From NCBI GenBank assembly GCA_963545205.1, contig CAUUHW010000002.1, positions 186,001-250,000 of the forward strand: a DNA stretch of 64,000 bases. The letters are read 5' to 3'. The translations under genes and the position numbers were made by a program. Below, in pieces: positions 59,662 to 64,000 of this stretch. Position 1 is the first letter of the stretch, and the number at the start of each line of letters is the position of its first letter. Below the pieces are notes generated by a model, which saw only the letters and a list, made by a program, of their open reading frames with translations, did no database searches and had not been told where the DNA came from. Source of the stretch: CAUTYU01 sp963545205. GTDB taxonomy: Bacteria; Desulfobacterota; Desulfovibrionia; Desulfovibrionales; Desulfomicrobiaceae.

Positions 59662-60789
59662 TTATTCTGTGTTGCCGACAACACCTTCGACAAAGTAGTT
59701 CATACCCAGCAGTTTTTCATCGTCAAGCTGCTGACCTTCTTCAACAACCACCCTGCCCTGCTGATTTTTGACTGGTCCGGCAAAAATCCCGTCTTGTCCG
59801 GCGGCCAGCCGGGCTTTTTTCCCTTCAACCATCTGCCTTACGTTTTCAGGCACCATTTCGCCCAAAGGCGTAATGTCCACAATGCCTTTTTCCATGCCGA
59901 ACCACAAAGACTGACCGCCTTTCCAGGAACCGTCCTGAACCTGCCTGACTGTTTCCACATACAGCGGGGCCCAGTTCCATATGGCCGCGGTCAGATGGGC
60001 CTTGGGCGCAAAAGCAGTCATGTCTGAATTATAGCCAACCGAGTAAACACCCCGTTCCTGAGCCGCTTCCTGTGGACCGGGAGAATCCTGATGCTGGGCA
60101 ATAACATCACAGCCGACATCAAGCAGGGAAATGGCCGCGTCTTTTTCCAGGGCCGGATCATACCAGGTCTTTGTCCACACAACCCGAACCTGGGCTTTGG
60201 GGTTTACTTCCCGTACGCCAATGGTAAAAGCATTGATACCACGAATCACTTCGGGGATAGGAAAGGCAGCCACATACCCGATTTCATTGCTTTTGGTCAT
60301 GGCGCCGGCCACCAGCCCTGTCAGATAGCGGGCCTGATAAATGCGACCAAAATAGTTGGTCATGTTTTCAGCGGTCTTGAAGCCGGAACAATGCATGAAA
60401 GCAATGCCGGGAAATTCATTGGCCACCCGTTTTGTAGGGTCCATATAGCCAAAGCTGGTGGAAAAAATCAGGTCAAAGCCATCATTGGCCATGTTGCGGA
60501 TCACCCGCTCGGAATCTGCGCCTTCCTTGACGGACTCCACAACAGCAGTCTCAACACCGTCAAGAGCGGCCACGGCCTCGCGGCCCAGATTATGCGCGTA
60601 CGAGTATCCCGCGTCACCAATGGGAGAAACATAGACAAAACCAACCCTGAAAGCTTTTTTCCGGGCTGGAGTCTCCGCCTTTTTTGCGGCTTTTTCTCCA
60701 TCGTCTTTTTTTTCTCCTGAACAGCCGGCCAGGGCCATAAGCAAGGCAGCACAGGCAAGCAGTGCAAACATCTTCAGGAAACGATTCAT
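59662..60789 (-). CDS. BMP-family substrate-binding lipoprotein
   Basis: The 375-residue protein starts at ATG 60787-60789 behind GGAGG. The lipobox is LAGC (Cys23), with a Lys/Glu-rich tether, then the BMP (PnrA-like) fold: VGFVYVSPIGDAGYSY, FSTSFGYMDPTKRVA and VGCDVIAQHQDSPG. BMP proteins bind purine or other nucleosides; the neighbouring gpt supports purine uptake. Confidence 0.93.
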   Translation of the reverse strand: MNRFLKMFALLACAALLMALAGCSGEKKDDGEKAAKKAETPARKKAFRVGFVYVSPIGDAGYSYAHNLGREAVAALDGVETAVVESVKEGADSERVIRNMANDGFDLIFSTSFGYMDPTKRVANEFPGIAFMHCSGFKTAENMTNYFGRIYQARYLTGLVAGAMTKSNEIGYVAAFPIPEVIRGINAFTIGVREVNPKAQVRVVWTKTWYDPALEKDAAISLLDVGCDVIAQHQDSPGPQEAAQERGVYSVGYNSDMTAFAPKAHLTAAIWNWAPLYVETVRQVQDGSWKGGQSLWFGMEKGIVDITPLGEMVPENVRQMVEGKKARLAAGQDGIFAGPVKNQQGRVVVEEGQQLDDEKLLGMNYFVEGVVGNTE

Positions 60790-60814
60790 AACACCCTCCA
60801 TGTCTGAATGGTTT

Positions 60815-60923
60815 TTTAATTTTTGATTTGAAGAACATATCCTCCCACCAATCAAAAATCAAAAATTCCAGGCAGCCCGGAACCTGCTTCTTCAAATCAA
60901 CAATCTGAAATCAAAAATAATTA
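60815..60923. repeat. Dispersed AATCAAAAATC words before the ABC operon
   Basis: The 134-base gap between gpt and the binding-protein gene is mostly AT words: TTTTTAATTTTTGATTTG, CAATCAAAAATCAAAAATTC, AACAATCTGAAATCAAAAAT. They match the words seen at 17807-18090 and 29096-29365. Confidence 0.55.
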
Positions 60924-61403
60924 TTAATCACGCTTGGCAAGTGGCTCAACAAACTGGGGCTGGGAATCCCAGGGGAACAAAATCCAGGTGTCCTGGCTGA
61001 CTTCCATAATAAAGGTATCCACCAGCAGACACCCCTCCGGCTTGGCGTACACAGTGGCAAAACAGGCCTCAGGAACCATGTCGCGGGCCACCTTTGCTGT
61101 TTTTCCCGTGTCAACAAGATCGTCTATCAGCAGCCAGTCCGCTCCGGCATGGGCAACGGGCTTGAGGACATTGGCACTACCCTGACTTTGCCAGTCGTAG
61201 CTGGACAGGCAAATAGTATCAACAAGCCGAATATCAAGTTCACGGGCGATAATGGCCGCTGGAACCAGGCCGCCACGGGTGATGGCAACGATCCCTTTCC
61301 AGGGGCCTTTTTCCATCAACCGCCGCGACAATGTACGGCAGTCGCGGTGGAGCTGCTCCCAGGAGACAGGAAACATTTTTTTATAGCGATCAGCGTTATG
61401 CAC
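60924..61403 (-). CDS. gpt: Xanthine-guanine phosphoribosyltransferase
   Basis: The 159-residue protein starts at a GTG (61401-61403) behind GAGG; a longer frame to 61520 runs through the promoter. It has AITRGGLVPAAIIARELDIR, SSYDWQSQG, and the PRPP motif LLIDDLVDTGKTA. It converts guanine and xanthine to nucleotides. Length and motif order match E. coli Gpt. Upstream of the nucleoside importer on the same strand, it completes a salvage pathway. Confidence 0.9.
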   Translation of the reverse strand: MHNADRYKKMFPVSWEQLHRDCRTLSRRLMEKGPWKGIVAITRGGLVPAAIIARELDIRLVDTICLSSYDWQSQGSANVLKPVAHAGADWLLIDDLVDTGKTAKVARDMVPEACFATVYAKPEGCLLVDTFIMEVSQDTWILFPWDSQPQFVEPLAKRD

Positions 61404-61441
61404 TCTTAACCTCTTCGCGCGGGCATTCCTGTAAAAAAGAG

Positions 61442-61470
61442 CATATATACTTTTTCTCCGGTCTTGGCAA
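61442..61470 (-). promoter_or_regulatory. Promoter candidate for gpt
   Basis: TTGCCA (61465-61470), 17 bases, TATATG (61442-61447) on the minus strand, about 40 bases before the GTG start. Confidence 0.5.
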
Positions 61471-61610
61471 GAAACAGAACATGAAACCGCCCCGCACGGA
61501 AACAAAAAATAAACCCACAAGGAGAGTTGCCTGCGCCCTTGTCTTTTGTTAGGAGAATCTTTCTGAACGAAAACTTAGAAACAGAATAAACAACTTAAAA
61601 AGAGGGATGT

Positions 61611-62651
61611 ATGTCCAGAATTGGAGATCGATTTCTGGGGGTCTTTTCAAATGACCTGGCCATTGACCTTGGTACAGCCAATACCTGTGTCTATGTAAAA
61701 GGCAGAGGTATCGTACTGCGCGAACCGTCCGTGGTGGCGGTCAAAAAAGACGGGCGCGGAGTCAGCAAGGTTCTGGCTGTTGGCCAGGAAGCCAAGCGTA
61801 TGCTGGGACGAACTCCGGGCAATATCGTGGCCATCAGACCGATGAAAGACGGTGTTATTGCCGACTTTGAAGTCACTGAAGCCATGCTGCGCCATTTTAT
61901 TTCTGTTGTGCACAACACGCGCCGCCTTGTCCGGCCCCGGATCATTATCTGCGTGCCAACCGGCATTACCCAGGTGGAAAAACGGGCGGTACGTGAATCA
62001 GCAGAAAGCGCAGGAGCCAGAGAGGTATATCTGATAGAAGAGCCTATGGCCGCGGCTATCGGCGCCAATCTGCCGGTCACCGAACCCACGTCCAACATGG
62101 TTGTTGATATCGGCGGCGGAACAACTGAAGTCGCGGTTATCTCCCTGTCCGGCATTGTGTACAGCAAATCCGTGCGTGTTGGTGGCGACAAGATGGATGA
62201 AGCCATTATGCACCATGTCAAACGCAAATATAATATGCTGATCGGCGCGAGTTCGGCCGAACAGGTCAAAATCGAGCTGGGTTCGGCTTTCCCGCTGGAA
62301 AAAGAAATAAGCATGCAGGTCAAGGGACGGGATCTTGTCTCCGGTATCCCACAAGACCTGACCATCACTTCTGAAGAGATCCGCAAGGCTATCTCCGAAC
62401 AGGTGGAGGGGATTTTACAGGCCGTGAGAGTCGCCCTGGAACAGACCCCGCCTGAGTTGGCCGCGGATATCGTGGACAGGGGCATTGTTCTGACCGGCGG
62501 CGGGGGGCAGCTGCGGGGGCTGGACGATTTACTGCGCAATGAAACCTCCCTGCCTATCACTGTGGTTGAAGACCCATTGTCTACAGTTGTGCTAGGGTCA
62601 GGAAAGGTGCTTGATGAACTCGATATCCTGCGTGAGGTAACGATCAATTAA
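61611..62651 (+). CDS. mreB: Rod shape-determining protein MreB
   Basis: The 346-residue actin-like protein shows AIDLGTANTCVYVKGRG, YLIEEPMAAAIGA, VVDIGGGTTEVAVISL and VLTGGGGQLRGLD. It forms membrane filaments that guide wall synthesis. It follows an AGAGGGATG site. It heads the mreBCD run. Confidence 0.96.
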   Translation: MSRIGDRFLGVFSNDLAIDLGTANTCVYVKGRGIVLREPSVVAVKKDGRGVSKVLAVGQEAKRMLGRTPGNIVAIRPMKDGVIADFEVTEAMLRHFISVVHNTRRLVRPRIIICVPTGITQVEKRAVRESAESAGAREVYLIEEPMAAAIGANLPVTEPTSNMVVDIGGGTTEVAVISLSGIVYSKSVRVGGDKMDEAIMHHVKRKYNMLIGASSAEQVKIELGSAFPLEKEISMQVKGRDLVSGIPQDLTITSEEIRKAISEQVEGILQAVRVALEQTPPELAADIVDRGIVLTGGGGQLRGLDDLLRNETSLPITVVEDPLSTVVLGSGKVLDELDILREVTIN

Positions 62652-63507
62652 CCAGCTTTCTTTCAAACAGATTCTTACTGTCTTTTTTTGCTGCCTTGTC
62701 AGTTACATAGCGATCTATAGCTGGAACTGGAAAACCGGCAGCCTGGACAGACTGACCTCTTCCCTGGGCATGGAAGCCGTCGGCTGGATTCTTTTGCCCG
62801 GCGACCTCATCCAGAGACAGGTTACCCAGATCTGGGAGAGATATATATACCTGTTGGGAGTTGAAGCTGAAAACCGGGAACTGCGGGCCAAAAACAAAGC
62901 CCTTGAAGCCCGTCTGATCACGGTGAAAGAAAAAGCGGCTGACATCAAAAACCTGATGGAAATGCTGCAATTTACTCCACCTCCGCAATGGAGGCGGGTG
63001 GGAGCCAGGGTTATAGGCCGCCGCTTTGCCCCTGACGCCTCTCTTTCGACCCTGCTCATTGACCAGGGAAGCCAGGGAGGAGTGCTGCGGGACATGCCAG
63101 TCGTCGCCCCTTTTGGAGTGGTTGGCCGTACCTTTCGTTACAGCCTTCACTTCTCCGCGGTTCTCCTGCTTACTGATCCGGCAATCAATATTGCTGTCAT
63201 TTCAGAAAAAACACGCACAACCGGCATCCTGAACGGACAGGGCATTGGCAGGGCGCTTGTTGTCAACCGCGTGCCGCTCAACGCTCCCCTGGAAGAGGGA
63301 GAAATGCTGCTGACCTCGGGATTGGCCGGTATTTTTCCCAAAGGGCTTCCGGTCGCAAAAATTGATTCCATCCATGAAACAGATGTTTCCCTGTTCAAGG
63401 AGGTACAGGCCCATCCGGTCTTACAACTCGATCGTCTGGAAAATGTTTTTGTTTTACTGCCCCAAAACGCAAGAGACATGCCTCTTTTTGACGGGAAAAA
63501 ACCATGA
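62647..63507 (+). CDS. mreC: Rod shape-determining protein MreC (non-standard start suspected)
   Basis: The first ATG in frame (62770) would give 245 residues lacking the membrane anchor. The same open frame continues upstream, coding ILTVFFCCLVSYIAIYSWNW, a membrane helix with the SWNWKTGSLDRL that MreC proteins carry. No ATG, GTG or TTG occurs between the frame's stop at 62638 and 62770. The likeliest start is ATT 62647, which overlaps the mreB stop, behind GAGG. The rest has the coiled coil and the beta domain with LLTDPAINIAVIS. Overlaps mreD by 4 bases (ATGA). Confidence 0.8.
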   Translation: MNQLSFKQILTVFFCCLVSYIAIYSWNWKTGSLDRLTSSLGMEAVGWILLPGDLIQRQVTQIWERYIYLLGVEAENRELRAKNKALEARLITVKEKAADIKNLMEMLQFTPPPQWRRVGARVIGRRFAPDASLSTLLIDQGSQGGVLRDMPVVAPFGVVGRTFRYSLHFSAVLLLTDPAINIAVISEKTRTTGILNGQGIGRALVVNRVPLNAPLEEGEMLLTSGLAGIFPKGLPVAKIDSIHETDVSLFKEVQAHPVLQLDRLENVFVLLPQNARDMPLFDGKKP

Positions 63508-63956
63508 TTGTTTTTTTCTGGTGGTTTTTTTATTCCATTGTTGCAAGCTACGCCCAGTTTTTCTTTGTCAGTTACGACTTTTTTCTTCCCGGCCTGATCC
63601 TTTGCCTGCAGCACCGCAACTGGCATCAGATAGTCTTTCTGCTTCTGGTGTGGACAATAATCGGTGAAGGCTGCCACCGCCTTGTCTTCGGCTCTGTTTT
63701 TCTGTCGTACCTGGGGGCGCTTGCTTTCTTTTTTATTGGCAGTCGGTTACTTGAATCTCAAAACACCCTTTTTGTTTTTTTTCTGGCCCTGGCCTGCGCG
63801 ATCTGGCAATGGACTGCACTTTTCCTGCAGGCCCGCCTGCAAGGCATTCATTTTTCCTACAGCCTGCACATTATTGCCACTCAATTTCTGATCACCATGG
63901 GCGGCTGGCTGCTCAGCTCGGCTTTTTACCGGAGAATACGGCATGGTACGGCTTGA
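63504..63956 (+). CDS. mreD: Rod shape-determining protein MreD
   Basis: The 150-residue protein is almost entirely hydrophobic with about five helices and few charges, as expected for MreD. It is placed by the ATGA overlap with mreC. Sequence similarity within MreD is always low, so the call leans on position and layout. Confidence 0.75.
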   Translation: MIVFFWWFFYSIVASYAQFFFVSYDFFLPGLILCLQHRNWHQIVFLLLVWTIIGEGCHRLVFGSVFLSYLGALAFFFIGSRLLESQNTLFVFFLALACAIWQWTALFLQARLQGIHFSYSLHIIATQFLITMGGWLLSSAFYRRIRHGTA

Positions 63957-64000
63957 TCAGGCAAAAAGAGACTATACAATCGGCAACACCTTGCTGCTGG
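63943..64000 (+). CDS. Start of next mre-operon gene, probably mrdA (PBP2), partial
   Basis: ATG 63943 follows GGAG and overlaps the mreD end by 14 bases. Only 19 codons are visible (MVRLDQAKRDYTIGNTLLL). In related operons mreBCD is followed by mrdA (penicillin-binding protein 2) and rodA. The call rests on position only. Confidence 0.45.
   Translation, partial: MVRLDQAKRDYTIGNTLLL

Noticed and set aside
1..64000. tRNA, rRNA, prophage or insertion sequence
   Set aside because: No cloverleaf-like sequence, rRNA stretch, integrase or transposase was recognised on either strand.

Overview
The window reads as a piece of a chromosome from a strictly or largely anaerobic Gram-negative bacterium, most probably a sulfate reducer of the Desulfovibrionales (Desulfobacterota). 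This is an inference from the gene set, not from a marker gene: menaquinone synthesis (menA), a TRAP carboxylate transporter, QueH instead of QueG, Fe-SOD, TrmI, BamD, a Desulfovibrio-type DUF4911 gene, orphan fliJ/motE, and RTX-like surface proteins beside a TolC-family protein. Most genes lie on the minus strand. No rRNA, tRNA, CRISPR array, phage or insertion sequence was seen.

Region 1 (1-13.6 kb) is the unusual part. A pair of large secreted proteins (996 aa and 985 aa, both with RTX-like Gly-Asp repeats) is present twice in tandem. Bases 1-5010 repeat, without a difference that I can see, at 6833-11842 (period 6832). The left copy runs off the window. Outside the identical block the two copies share another ~141 bp that has clearly diverged. 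Beyond that, one copy joins the end of a tolC-like gene and the other joins a stump of a Lon-type protease gene. Each copy has a terminator-like hairpin in its leader and a second hairpin between the two genes. This looks like an old duplication homogenised by gene conversion, or one able to recombine. The ABC and membrane-fusion parts of a type I exporter are not in the window.

Region 2 (13.6-31.5 kb) holds housekeeping genes: a lipoprotein; queH-hemW; RNase E/G; trmI; a frameshifted small coiled-coil gene; GNAT; sodB; fliJ-motE-truA-DUF502; pdxY-HAD; a trm112-tatD-menA-pepP-DUF4911 run; and divergently coaX-eno, ended by a perfect bidirectional terminator.

Region 3 (31.5-46.2 kb) holds a TRAP transporter (dctP-dctQ-dctM), trmJ, a compact operon usp-pilM-N-O-P-Q-hisC-cmk for type IV pilus alignment, an EF-G paralogue, bamD and trxA. 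Between trxA and bamD lies a gutted trxB that keeps only its two ends.

Region 4 (46.2-64 kb) holds rfbA, a heptad-repeat coiled-coil protein, an MFS exporter, mutM, a ChaN lipoprotein, a PaaK-like ligase, an AraC regulator, and an ArsR/HMA/P1B-ATPase metal efflux operon. The ATPase carries an in-frame 27-bp duplication next to its GDGxND motif. A BMP-type nucleoside ABC importer with gpt (purine salvage) follows, then the start of the mreBCD-(mrdA) cell-shape operon, where mreC seems to lack a standard start codon.

Scattered through at least eight intergenic gaps are runs of the same short words (AATCAGAAATC, AATCAAAAATC and complements). Together with three or more broken genes they suggest a chromosome with active decay and low-complexity intergenic expansion.
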